Assembly (NCBI GenBank): GCA_948144175.1
Contig: CANXME010002497.1
Location: 1,136,501 to 1,200,500, forward strand
DNA from: Closterium sp. NIES-65
Lineage: Eukaryota > Streptophyta > Zygnematophyceae > Desmidiales > Closteriaceae
Direction: 5' to 3'
Length of the DNA: 64,000 nt
The position numbers and the translations under genes are program-made. Within the stretch, counting starts at the first letter, position 1. Each line of letters begins with the position of its first letter. Under the pieces are notes generated by a model. It worked only from the letters and a program-made list of their open reading frames with translations, ran no database searches and was not told the DNA's origin. Shown in pieces: positions 33,801-43,832 of this stretch.

Positions 33801-34103
33801 GCGATCGTTGATGGTATCATCTACGTCGAGCAGCCACACGCCTTCGAGGAAGACGGCGACGCAATCTGCCTCCTCCAAAAGTCCCTCTACGGCATCAAAC
33901 AAGCTCCACGCCTGTGGCAGCAGTACCTCCACAACGTGCTTATCGAGCTCGGCTTCCAGTAGCTCCCTCACGATCAGGGGATGTACCGCCTCGAAAACTA
34001 CGGCCACTTCATCCTACTCGTCGCCTACGTGGACGATCTCCTCTACACCAGAGATAACGCGGAGCTGCTCGATCGCTTCGAACGCGACATCTTAGAGAAG
34101 CTA

Positions 34104-34935
34104 TGTTGGTGCAACCCTATGGTTTGCACTCGGCTTGTTGTCCGTGTGCGTGCATGTGTGTGTGTGTATGGAATGGTATGAGGGCATGGGATAATATATA
34201 TTTCATGCTTATAATTGTGTGTGAATGTTGAGTCATGATGTCGAGTGTGTGTGTTGAGTCAATAGCGAGATATCGCTAGACGCGTGTTACGCGGTCGTTT
34301 GTGTCTCGCGCGCGGTTTCTATTTTGTCGTGCGCGGTTTCTATTTTGTCCTGTGTTGAACGTTCGGTGTGTCGCAGGTGTGTGCAGCAGACCCATCAAGA
34401 ACTCAAGGATGAGTTTATGATGAAGAGCCCGAGCCTTGGTGTCAAGCCTCAGGTGATTTCAAAGCTCGCCAAAAGGGTACACCTCAAGATATTGAAGATA
34501 GTTACATTACTTTGTGTAGTGTAACATTTCACTTGGTGTAGGCCCTAGTGAAGGGTATTTTCGAGACCCTTCGTGGTTGGGGACAGTGTGGCACTGTTCC
34601 ACATCACTGTACCTCGGCTCTTGGGGTTTGTAGGAGCTGGGAGTCATTCCCAACTCGTAACTCTTCAGATCTCTTCCTATTTTTGTGTTCTAAGACTATA
34701 GTGGCTGCCATAGTGCCGTTCGTTCAAACCGACACTGTGTCGTCAATACTTGGTCAAATTGTGCGATCTAAATTGTCTATTGTAGGCGACGTTCAGACGC
34801 TCCAGATCCAAGTTGAATCAGGTCATTTAAAGTTGTGACCAGAACGCTATGAACGTTTGAAACCGCTGTGCAGAAATCCGGCTGTGCACTCTATCTTTCG
34901 TTTTAGGCACATTGGAGCCTATTGTGACTATAACA
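34104..34935 (+). repeat. 5' LTR of G (832 bp)
   Basis: Starts TGTTGGTGCAACC and ends GTGACTATAACA. A TATA-like stretch (ataatatatattt) at 34191-34203 could position transcription. A GT-rich run lies at 34140-34170 and a duplicated gcgcggtttctattttgtc unit at 34310-34350. Confidence 0.95.
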
Positions 34936-34937
34936 AG

Positions 34938-34949
34938 TGGTATCAGAGC
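34938..34949 (+). promoter_or_regulatory. Primer-binding site of G
   Basis: TGGTATCAGAGC, two bases after the LTR, is an exact complement of the 3' end of plant initiator-Met tRNA. Confidence 0.93.
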
Positions 34950-34969
34950 GCCTTGGAGCAGTTTCGACA

Positions 34970-37900
34970 ATGGCTGGACATGAGGAAAGGGGTGGCAGAG
35001 GTGCTGGTGGTAGAGGAGAAGCCCAAGCTCAAGGCCAACCCCGTGACTCAGCCATGGCGCCCGTGCAACCAAGTGTTGGCCCATCTAGGGATGAGCCTAG
35101 AGTGTTTGGCTTTGACAAGTTCAATGGTGACAACTTTGCTGAGTGGTCCTTCAGAATGGAGAACATATTTGACCACTATGACCTGCTGGAGGTGATGGAA
35201 GGAACGGAGAAGCGTCCCGAGAACGACCCGGAGAAGAGCCCGTGGGTGCGGAAGAGCGCACAAGGCTACCTCCTACTTGGGCAAGCGTTGGGGGGCAGCC
35301 AAATCCGTCACATCAAGCCTTTCCAGCGTGAACCAGAGAAGGGACCAAAAGCATGGGCTGCTCTCAAGGGTGTACACGCTCCTGCAACAGCGGCGGTAGC
35401 TGTGGTGTTGGAACGGCAAATGGCGACGTTACGAATTGAAGAGGATGAAGCGGTTTAAGAAGGGGTGCAGAAATTCTTCGACTTGTTGACGCGGCTTGAG
35501 GGAGCAGATTTGAACTATAGTGAGCTCCAAAAGAAGACCAAGTTGCTGGCCCTACTCCCCGAATCATGGTCCTCGCTCATCATCAACCTCAATCGCGACT
35601 TGCCCCGCCTCTCGCTCGAAGACGTGAAGTGGGCTATCCTTCAAGAGGATTTCCGCCGTCGTGAGTTGGCGAGTGCGGATGGCGCTGGGGCAGCGAGCAT
35701 CGGCCGTGGATATGGTCGAGGAAGAGGCAGAGGAAAAGGGGGAGGAAGGTTTGGTGGCAGCAACTTCGGCGGAGGCCGCGGGAGTGGCGGTTACGGCAGC
35801 AATGACAAGAGCTACGGACGCGGTCGCGGCCGATTCGACGGCGAGTGTCACTATTGCCACAAGAGCGGACACATGTGGCGCGACTGCTACAAACTCCCTG
35901 ATGGTTGGACCCCTGCTCAAGGCCAAGAGGGTAGAGGAGCAGGAGGAGGGAGAGGACGAGGCCGTGGAGGCCGTGGCGGTCGCGGTGGCGGAGCTGCAAA
36001 CATGAAGAGCGGAGACAACGACAAGGACCCGAGCGACGATCGATACCCGGGTCTACTCTACTTCGTGTCGACGCAAGCACCGGCTGGTCCAGCAAAGGAT
36101 GAAGACTTTGAGGAGCCAGCAGCTGTGGGGAAGGTGACCCTACACCCCCTGGACTACTGGGTGATTGATAGTGGCGCTACCTATAGCATGACACCTCGCC
36201 CGGACTTGCTCACCGAACTCGAGCCGTCACCGGTGAAGCATGTCACATCGGCTTTGGGGCAGCGAGCAGAGGTGAAAGGCATGGGGAAGGCCATGTTCAA
36301 GGGTGCTGATGGAAAGATGGTGGGCCTCAAGAATGTGCTTTGGGTGCCCAGCCTTGCTGCCAACCTGATTTCCGTGCGGCGGTTGGCAAAGGCCGGCATG
36401 GACACGAACTCAAAGGGAGCCAAGACCTACACCGCAAGGCTTGGCGATCGGATTCTTTGGGACCTTCATGAGGACAGAGATGTCTACAACGAGATGTGGC
36501 AGATCCCTGTGGTCCCAATGCCTAAGGAGAGGCAAGTGGCAGCAAGCGTCAGCACCAAAGGTGGAGCGGTTGGTAGCGGCGATTGCGCGGGCGGTCGCGC
36601 TAAGGAGAAGGAGTCCAAGAAGTGCAATCTTGGAGGGATCAGCAAGCTTGGTGAACCTATGGAGAGAGGTGCAGCAGCCAAGGAGCAGCAAAAGGGTGAG
36701 GAGAACCCCGAGGCAGCAGCGGAGGAGGACTACGGAGAGAGTATGTGGGGCGCTATTGCGAGCGCGGCATTCTCCAATCCAACTTCGACTACGGGGGAGT
36801 GTGATTGGCTCACCTTGCATCTGCGCATGGGGCATGAGGCCCTGCCCATCTTGCAGCAGCTAGTAAAGAATGAGATGGTTGCTGGCATACGTGTGAAGGG
36901 GGAGCCCGATGAGGTACTTGGCTGCCCGACGTGCATGCAAGCCAAGTTCACCCGTTTCCCATTCTCTAGTTCGGAAGCAACGGCTAAGGCACCACTTGAT
37001 GAGGTGGTGATGGACGTGGTGGGCCCCCTGAAGCTTGGAGCTGCTGGAGCTGAGTACTTCCTCACTATCGTGGACGTCTACACCCGTATGACTTGGGTGT
37101 ACGTGCTGGCCAAGAAGAGCGACGTGGCTGAAACGTTGAAGACGGATTGGTTCCCGATGGTGGAGCGGCAACAAGACCGTCTAGTCAAGTCAATCCGCAC
37201 CGATCGAGGGGGAGAGTTCCTGAGCAAGGAGTTTGGGTTGTGGCTGAAGAAGAATGGTATTCGGCACTCCCTCACCATGCCATACTCCCCTGCAATGAAC
37301 GGCATCGCCGAGCGAGCGAACCGCACAATCACGGAGGCGGCGCGCGGGTTGCTCATTGAAGCCGGGCTACCCGACTATTTCTGGCCTGATGCAGTGCGGA
37401 GCGCGTGTGTGGCCAAGAACCGAGCCTTGACTCATGTGGGAGCAGACAAATGGGTGCCCTATGTGGAGTGGCTAGGAAGAAAGCCAAAGGTGGATATGCT
37501 TCGGGTGTTCGGGTGCATGTGCATGGCGCTTGTGCCTAAGCATCTTCGGCACAACAAGCTTGGTGCCAAGGCGGTGTGGGCCGTGCACTTTGGCATGGCT
37601 CAAAACAGCAAGGGATGGCTTCTTTGGGACCCATTCACCAAGAAGTTCTTGGTGAGCAGGGACTGCAAGTTCATGGAGAACTTCATGTACAAGGATTGGA
37701 AGGCGGAGAATGAGGCGAAGATAGGCGTGCGGTTTGGGGAGGTGAAGAGTTCCGGTTTGGAGCATGTGGAGCTGCCTTTGGAGCTGAGCACCGGCAGCAC
37801 AACCACGAGGCAATCCTCCCTTGTAAATGGGGGAGAGGAGGCCAATGATGCAGAGGAAGAAGAGGAGGAGGTGCAGCAAGTGAGCGAGCGTGCACCGTCA

Positions 37901-39739
37901 CTCCCTTCCCGCACCACGAGTGCTCCACGGATTCGAGCCACACCGCAGCAACGCCAAGGCCTTCAAGTCCCTGCAGCTGAGGAGGAAGGAAGGGGGAAGA
38001 GGAGAGTTCAAACCCCTAATAGGCTGACCTATGATGCACTTGGAAAGCAAGGCAAGACAGCCCTGGCCGGAGCGGCAATGATGGTCGGAGACGACGAGGA
38101 GAGTGACTACGAGGAGTGTGCCTTCGCGTTCTTCTCTCCGGTGGAGATGCCGGGAGAACCAGCAACTCTCAAGGAGGCTTTGGAGAGTAGTGATGCTGAG
38201 GAGTGGAAGAAGGCCATGGAGAGTGAGCTGAAGAGCATCAAGGAGAATGACACGTTTGAATTGGTGGAGCTACCGGAGGGGCGTACGGCGATAACGTCCA
38301 AGTGGCTCTTCAAAATCAAGTCGGATGCCGACGGCAAGATCGAGCGTTACAAGTCCAGGCTTGTAGCCAAGGGGTACCAGCAGAAGGAGAAGGTGGACTT
38401 CAAGGAGCTGTTTGCCCCTGTGGTGAAGCCGACGACGCTGCGAACCCTATTCGCGGGAGCCGCCATCAAAGGTTGGGTGGTGAAGCAAATAGACATTGTG
38501 ACGGCATTCCTTAACGGCACCTTTGAGGAGGAGATTTTTATGGCGCAGCCAGAGGGGTTTGATGATGGTAGTGGCAGAGTGTGGAAGCTGAAGAAGGCCC
38601 TCTATGGGCTGAAGAAGGCCCCTAGGCAATGGTACATGAAGCTGCGCGAAGTGTTGGAGGAGATCGGCTTCACCCCCTCAACGGCCGATCACTCCTTGTT
38701 CATGCTTGGCGAGGGGGAGCAGAGGAGCTTCATGGTGGTTTATGTGGATGACATTCTCATATTCTCACCCTCCTCTGACCTTGTGAAGGAGGTGATGCTG
38801 AAGCTGCATGACAAGTTCAAGTGCAAGTCCCTTGGTGACGTGAACTTCTACCTTGGGCTCCACATCGAACGAGACGTGGAGAAGCGGAGCATGCGAGTGC
38901 ACCAACGGAAGTACCTGGAGGCGTTGGCTGCCAACTTCGGCCAGAGTGAAGGTCATGTGGCTACTCCCTTTCCCTCTGGGTTCAAGTGTGTGAAGGGGCC
39001 AGAGGAGGAGAGCGTTGGAGAAGAGGAGAGGCGCCGATTTCACTCGTTGGTGGGCAGCCTCATGTATGCGGCGGTAAACACCCGACCGGACGTCGCGTTT
39101 GCTACCGGGCAGCTGGCTAGGGTTGTGCAATGCCCTAATGAGGACCAGGTAGCAGCTGGAATGAGGGTGGCCAAGTATCTTGGCCAAACACCGACCGTTG
39201 GGCTGCAATACTCGGCGGCGGCACAAAGGCGCCAAAAGGGCGCGGATGGTGTTGAACCCGGGCGTTTGTTCCTCACCGCCTACTCGGATGCTTCATATGC
39301 ATCAGAACCAGAGGACATGACAAGTGTGGGAGGCTTCATATGCTGTGTTGGTGGAGGCTCAACTGCTTGGGAGAGCAAGAAGCAGGTTGACCAAGCTTTG
39401 AGCTCGGTGGAGTCCGAGTACATGGCACTCTTCCGTGCCGTGCGGGAGATTGTGTGGCAGCGGCGTTTGTTGGCTGAATTTGGGGAGGAGCAGCAAGGAC
39501 CTACCCCACTGTATTGTGACAGCCAGGGTGCCATTGCTCTTGCTAAGAACCCTGTGTTGCATGGACTCACGAAGCACATGAGGGTGAAGTGGCATTGAAC
39601 GAGGAGCATGGTAACCGCGGGTGAAGTTGAGTTGCGCTACGTGAAGACCACGGGGCAGCCGGCTGACATGATGACCAAGAGGCTGGTGGAGCAGCAGCAT
39701 TGGAAGTGTTGCAAGCTGGCTGGGATGGCTCTGAACTGA
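34970..39739 (+). pseudogene. Copia gag-pol of element G, nearly intact, two nonsense codons
   Basis: One frame runs from ATG 34970 (MAGHEERGGRGAGG) to TGA 39737-39739, about 1,590 codons. Only TAA 35456-35458 in gag and TGA 39596-39598 near the end of RNase H interrupt it. Order: gag with FDKFNGDNFAEWSFRMENI; arginine/glycine-rich stretch; zinc knuckle CHYCHKSGHMWRDC (about 293); protease VIDSGATYSM (about 398); integrase zinc region LHLRMGHEAL to CPTCMQAK (about 616-660); integrase core VVMDVVGPL, RTDRGGEF, NGIAERANRT (about 680, 743, 778); RT KWLFKIKSDADGKIERYKS to YVDDILIFS (about 1110-1260); RNase H YSDASYASEPEDMTSVGGF and SVESEYMA (about 1436-1485). The stops look like CAA to TAA and TGG to TGA changes, so the gene was active until recently. 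Confidence 0.94.
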
Positions 39740-39765
39740 CAGAGCAACATATCCTAAGGCCAACA

Positions 39766-39780
39766 ATCCGAGGGGGAGTT
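39766..39780 (+). other. Polypurine tract of G
   Basis: aatccgagggggagtt-type tract immediately before the 3' LTR. Confidence 0.75.
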
Positions 39781-40612
39781 TGTTGGTGCAACCCTATGGT
39801 TTGCACTCGGCTTGTTGTCCGTGTGCGTGCATGTGTGTGTGTGTATGGAATGGTATGAGGGCATGGGATAATATATATTTCATGCTTATAATTGTGTGTG
39901 AATGTTGAGTCATGATGTCGAGTGTGTGTGTTGAGTCAATAGCGAGTTATCGCTAGACGCGTGTTACGCGGTCGTTTGTGTCTCGCGCGCGGTTTCTATT
40001 TTGTCGTGCGCGGTTTCTATTTTGTCCTGTGTCGAACGTTCGGTGTGTCGCAGGTGTGTGCAGCAGACCCATCAAGAACTCAAGGATGAGTTTATGATGA
40101 AGAGCCCGAGCCTTGGTGTCAAGCCTCAGGTGATTTCAAAGCTCGCCAAAAGGGTACACCTCAAGATATTGAAGATAGTTACATTACTTTGTGTAGTGTA
40201 ACATTTCACTTGGTGTAGGCCCTAGTGAAGGGTATTTTCGAGACCCTTCGTGGTTGGGGACAGTGTGGCACTGTTCCACATCACTGTACCTCAGCTCTTG
40301 GGGTTTGTAGGAGCTGGGAGTCATTCCCAACTCGTAACTCTTCAGATCTCTTCCTATTTTTGTGTTCTAAGACTATAGTGGCTGCCATAGTGCCGTTCGT
40401 TCAAACCGACACTGTGTCGTCAATACTTGGTCAAATTGTGCGATCTAAATTGTCTATTGTAGGCGACGTTCAGACGCTCCAGATCCAAGTTGAATCAGGT
40501 CATTTGAAGTTGTGACCAGAACGCTATGAACGTTTGAAACCGCTGTGCAGAAATCCGGCTGTGCACTCTATCTTTCGTTTTAGGCACATTGGAGCCTATT
40601 GTGACTATAACA
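39781..40612 (+). repeat. 3' LTR of G (832 bp)
   Basis: Same length and ends as 34104-34935; differences seen near 39950, 40033, 40292 and 40506. Confidence 0.95.
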
Positions 40613-41040
40613 AGCTAGAAGTGACCATCGACCATGAGGTCACTCAATTTCTCGCTAAGAGATTCGGCACCGCTCCAATGGGCGTCACTACCCCGCTCCG
40701 CACTCCTCCGCCTAACCACGAGCCCGAAACTACCCCACTCTTTCTGGCCGATCACCGCCTCTACCAGCAGAAGCTCGGGTGCCTACTGTTCGCCGCCGTC
40801 ACATGCCGCCCGGACTTATCCTACATTGCCAGCCAGCTCGCCCAGTACCTGCGCCGACCAGAAGGGGAGAACCTGGCAGACCTACGCCGCGCCTTACGGT
40901 ACTGTATCTCTACGCCCGATGTCGGCCTCACCTACATAGCAAACCTAACGGCTACTATACAACTCACTGACTACGTGGATGCGGATCACGCTGGGGACGC
41001 CGATAACAAAAGGTCCCGCACAGGCTTCATTTTCAAACTT

Positions 41041-41978
41041 GATTCGGATCAGCCCGTATCAAGGGTAGGAGGGTCAACAGTCGCAAAGTCAACTGTCGCG
41101 ACTGTTGACCATCTGGACCAGGCTAATTTTTTGTTTTTAGAAACCCTTGTCCAAAAACCTGATTATCATTGTGACACCTTGTTCAAACCTTGCTCCATCA
41201 AGGTTTTCCTAGTTTCTGAAAAATATACCCTGTAGGATCAGTGTACCCATTTTGCAAATCCTGGTGTATTGATATTATCGTTGGCAGGCAAAAACAATAC
41301 TGTATTTCTGGCCAATAGAGTCCCCCCTCGTGCCAGCTCATGTATTGCCTTTGCTAAATTTCAGTTTCGCGGTTGGCACGCGAGAACCTCGGGTTACGGG
41401 AAAGGGGGGGTGGGGTAAATGGGGGGGGGGGGAGGGGGGGGGGGGGGGGGGGGCTTGGGGAGTGTATGTACTCGATTCTGGGTAAACTCGTTACGAAGAT
41501 CGGTAACCCTGGGCCGTTAGTGTACCTTAAACGTAAACTTTGGCCTATCAAGAAAATACAAGCTCATGGAAAAATTAATTGAAGGCATTAGTGCGACAGC
41601 CAAAAACCAACCTGATTATCATCAGGGTATCATCGTGATTTACTCTGATAAAATTAGCCCTGATCTGGACCGACGGTTGACTTACCATCGAGGAATGGCA
41701 ACAGGTGTAACCGTACGTACCGGTTACATGCAGCGACTCACTAACAAGAAAGAAGTGCAATAGTCAGAGTCAGTGTAGAAATGCGTGTAAAGCAGTTAGA
41801 ATATGAGAATGTACCCCTCAGAGTACACGGCTAGCTAGATTTATTTATTATGTGTGTAGTCTTTGTTTTAATTAACTTGGTCATCTACATCCACTATGAT
41901 CTGAGTTCCTACCACAAGACTTCCGCCACTAAACTCTTCTAAGGCATTCCTATCCTATCCAAGGTCCTCACTCTAATA
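41041..41978 (+). repeat. 3' LTR of E, 5' truncated, containing a MITE
   Basis: The coding sequence runs directly into gatcggatcagcccg-like sequence found about 110 bp into D's LTR, so the LTR start and purine tract are deleted. The LTR ends ctctaata, followed by GTTAG (41979-41983), the inverse of D's CTAAC. Confidence 0.83.
41119..41662. mobile_element. Second copy of the hAT-type MITE, in E
   Basis: Ends CAGGCTAATTTTTT and, inverted, CAGGGCTAATTTTATC, flanked by ATCTGGAC (41111-41118, 41663-41670), which is the inverse of D's GTCCAGAT. At 544 bp it is longer than the D copy. Part of the extra length is a G-rich run at about 41402-41455 inside the element. Confidence 0.85.
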
Positions 41979-41990
41979 GTTAGTGGTAGG

Positions 41991-42116
41991 TGTTAGAAAG
42001 AGAAGTGGAGTGAACTATGAAAAGTTGGAGTACAAATAGCAAACCGTAGTTTTGTGTACCCCCTAAAGGCTAACCCACTATAGCCTACACAACAATAACA
42101 CATGTAGTGTTTGACA
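41991..42116 (-). repeat. 3' LTR of F (126 bp)
   Basis: TGTTAGAAAG to GTTTGACA, followed by the purine-tract hairpin cacccccataggcaaagtgg on the + strand. Confidence 0.9.
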
Positions 42117-42344
42117 CACCCCCATAGGCAAAGTGGGGGAGAGCAAGGGGTCACAAGACCAGTCAGGAAAGGCAAGCAAGCTCAGGGTGGATCATAACGT
42201 CACCACACATTCCGAGCAGAAGCGAAGGGCCACATGGCCAGTTGACATGTAGAAGTATATATGTAGTACAAACAGCAAGGGTGATCTTAGCCTAGCAGAG
42301 CAAACAGGCAGGAGTACATATAGAAATCACAGTACAGGCAAAGC

Positions 42345-43832
42345 CTACAACAAGTGAGGAAAAGTGGGCACCAGCCCCAGCAAAGTACCGAAGCGCTGAT
42401 GATCACCAGGCTGAAGTGCCTTGGTGAATATATCAGCGGTGTTGGCCTGAGAGGCCACGTAACGCAGACGAAGCTGACCACGCTGCTGCAGCTCTCGAGC
42501 AAGGAAGTAACGAAGAGCGATGTGCTTTGTTCTGTGCTCTAGTCTGTGCTCCTCACACAAGGCAATGGCAGCCTTGTTGTCGACGTACAGCACTGGAGGA
42601 GAACTAGGCCGCTCTCCAAGGTTGGTCAGCAGGTAGGTGAGCCAGCGTAACTCCTGTGCAGCCATGGCTGTGGCGTAGATCTCAGCCTCACAACTGGAGC
42701 TGAGAAATGAAGACGAACGCGTAGAACGCCACGAAACTGAACCAGAGCCAAGGCTGAAGGTGTAACCCTGTGACGACCGCTGAGTAGCCTGGTCGTCAAC
42801 CCAAGAAGCGTCTGAGTGCCAAGTGAGAACAACTGAGCTCCCTCCTCCAAGCACGAGCCCCATGCCCGATGTACTTCACAAGTAGCGCAATACCCTCTTT
42901 GTAGCATCCCAGTGCACCTTTTGGTGCCTGCCAGGAGCTACGTAGCGGGCCAGAAGGCCAAGAGGGTATGCTAGGTCAGGATGAGGGCAAGTCATCAGGT
43001 ATATAAGGCAACCAACTAGCTCTGGGTAAGGGCCACTCGACTCTACGAACTCATCCGAAGGGGAAGCTGCGCCAGTAGGCGCAGTACGGTCAGTCTCAAA
43101 GCCCTCAGTCTCAGCACCTCTAGGCGCAACACCCCCTGTCGCAGTACCTCCAGGCTCAGCGCCCGCAGTCTCTGCACCCCCAGGCTCAGCACACGCAGTC
43201 CCCGCACCCCCAGGCTCAGCACCCGCAGTCTCCGCACCCCCAGGCTCAGTACCCGCAGTCTCCGCACCCCCAGTCTCAGCACCCCCAGTCTCAGCACCCC
43301 CAGACACAGCACCTCGCACAGGATCAGAGTCAACAGCTACCTCGACAGGCTCGACCGGGTCTACCTGGGAAACACCTGAGGGAGGAGCACCCTGGGGAGT
43401 GAGGGGGTCTACCGAAGCAGCACCTAGCGTGAGGAAGAGCGGCGGGGGGGGGAGCGGGGCAGTGCGGTAGGGGAAGAGACGGTAAAAGGGTACCGACTCG
43501 TCAAAGGTGACGTCCTGAGAGGCGAAGACCTGGGGCGAGGTGGGGTGGTAAAACTGCCAGCCAAGCGTGTCAGGGACAAAGCCAAGGAAGACACAGGGAA
43601 CGGCACGTGAGGAGAGCTTGTCCGCGGACGTATCGCGGACAAAGGCTCGACATCCCCAGACGCGGAACACCGACGCATCGCCAACCTCCCCCATCCAACG
43701 CAGGGTAGGCGAGGTCTCTGGAACAGAGACGCGGGGCCAGAGGTTGAGCTGATGCGCGGCGTACTGCACTGCAAACGGCCACAGGAAATAGGGGGCAGCC
43801 GCATGGATCATGGAGGTACGAGCGACCTCCAT
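42345..43832 (-). pseudogene. RNase H and integrase tail of F, joined across an RT deletion
   Basis: Read leftward: integrase end (ARTSMIHAAAPYFLWPFAV, FRVWGCRAFVRD), minisatellite linker with GGAETGGAET units, then directly SPSDEFVESSGPYPELVGCL (about 43060), which is the RT end, then RNase H (HSDASWVDDQ, SSCEAEIYATAM, YVDNKAAIALC). The linker half, the serine-rich block and the YVDD-bearing RT core of N are absent. The same frame is kept across the deletion, with one TGA (42873-42875) for a cysteine codon. Non-autonomous. Confidence 0.85.
43085..43315 (-). repeat. Coding minisatellite of F
   Basis: Units close to cagcacccccaggct alternating with cgcagtctccgcacc-type units, encoding GGAETAGAEP-like residues. 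Confidence 0.75.

Larger units (their letters stand above)
34104..40612 (+). mobile_element. Full-length Ty1/copia retrotransposon G, youngest complete element
   Basis: The 832-bp LTRs at 34104-34935 and 39781-40612 differ at four positions that I can find. The duplication AGCTA flanks the element (34099-34103, 40613-40617). Primer site, gag-pol and polypurine tract are all present. It splits the RT of E after the YVDD block. Low LTR divergence (about 0.5 percent) makes it one of the most recent insertions here. Confidence 0.97.
29317..41040 (+). pseudogene. Copia gag-pol of element E, many frameshifts, split by G
   Basis: Gag starts at ATG 29317 (MPGAVCGEDGEN). Frame changes near 29640 and stops at 29970 and 30280 break it; the zinc knuckle region near 30270-30320 is damaged. 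The protease-like region has DSYCSQHMVSSS (about 30950). Integrase-type sequence (30950-33000) is full of stops. The RT runs 33400-34103 with KWVFRIKTLADG, FAPVRRHTFVRI, KQAPRLWQQYL and AYVDDLLYT (about 34027). Element G interrupts it after LEKL, and it continues at 40618 with EVTIDHEVTQFLAK, VTCRPDLSYIASQLAQY and YVDADHAGDADNKRSRTGF. It then runs into the 3' LTR because the RNase H end is deleted near 41041. Confidence 0.85.
29138..41978 (+). mobile_element. Ty1/copia retrotransposon E (family III), inverted relative of D
   Basis: Same family as D but on the + strand. Its 5' LTR is cut to the last 85 bp (29138-29222). The 3' LTR starts abruptly near 41041 and ends at 41978. Beyond it come GTTAG and then sequence matching the inverse of D's left flank, so E sits at the same position of a hAT left end as D does, with the same altered LTR terminus and a MITE at the same LTR position. 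Unlike D it keeps an RT. It hosts a solo LTR (30771) and element G (34104). Confidence 0.88.
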
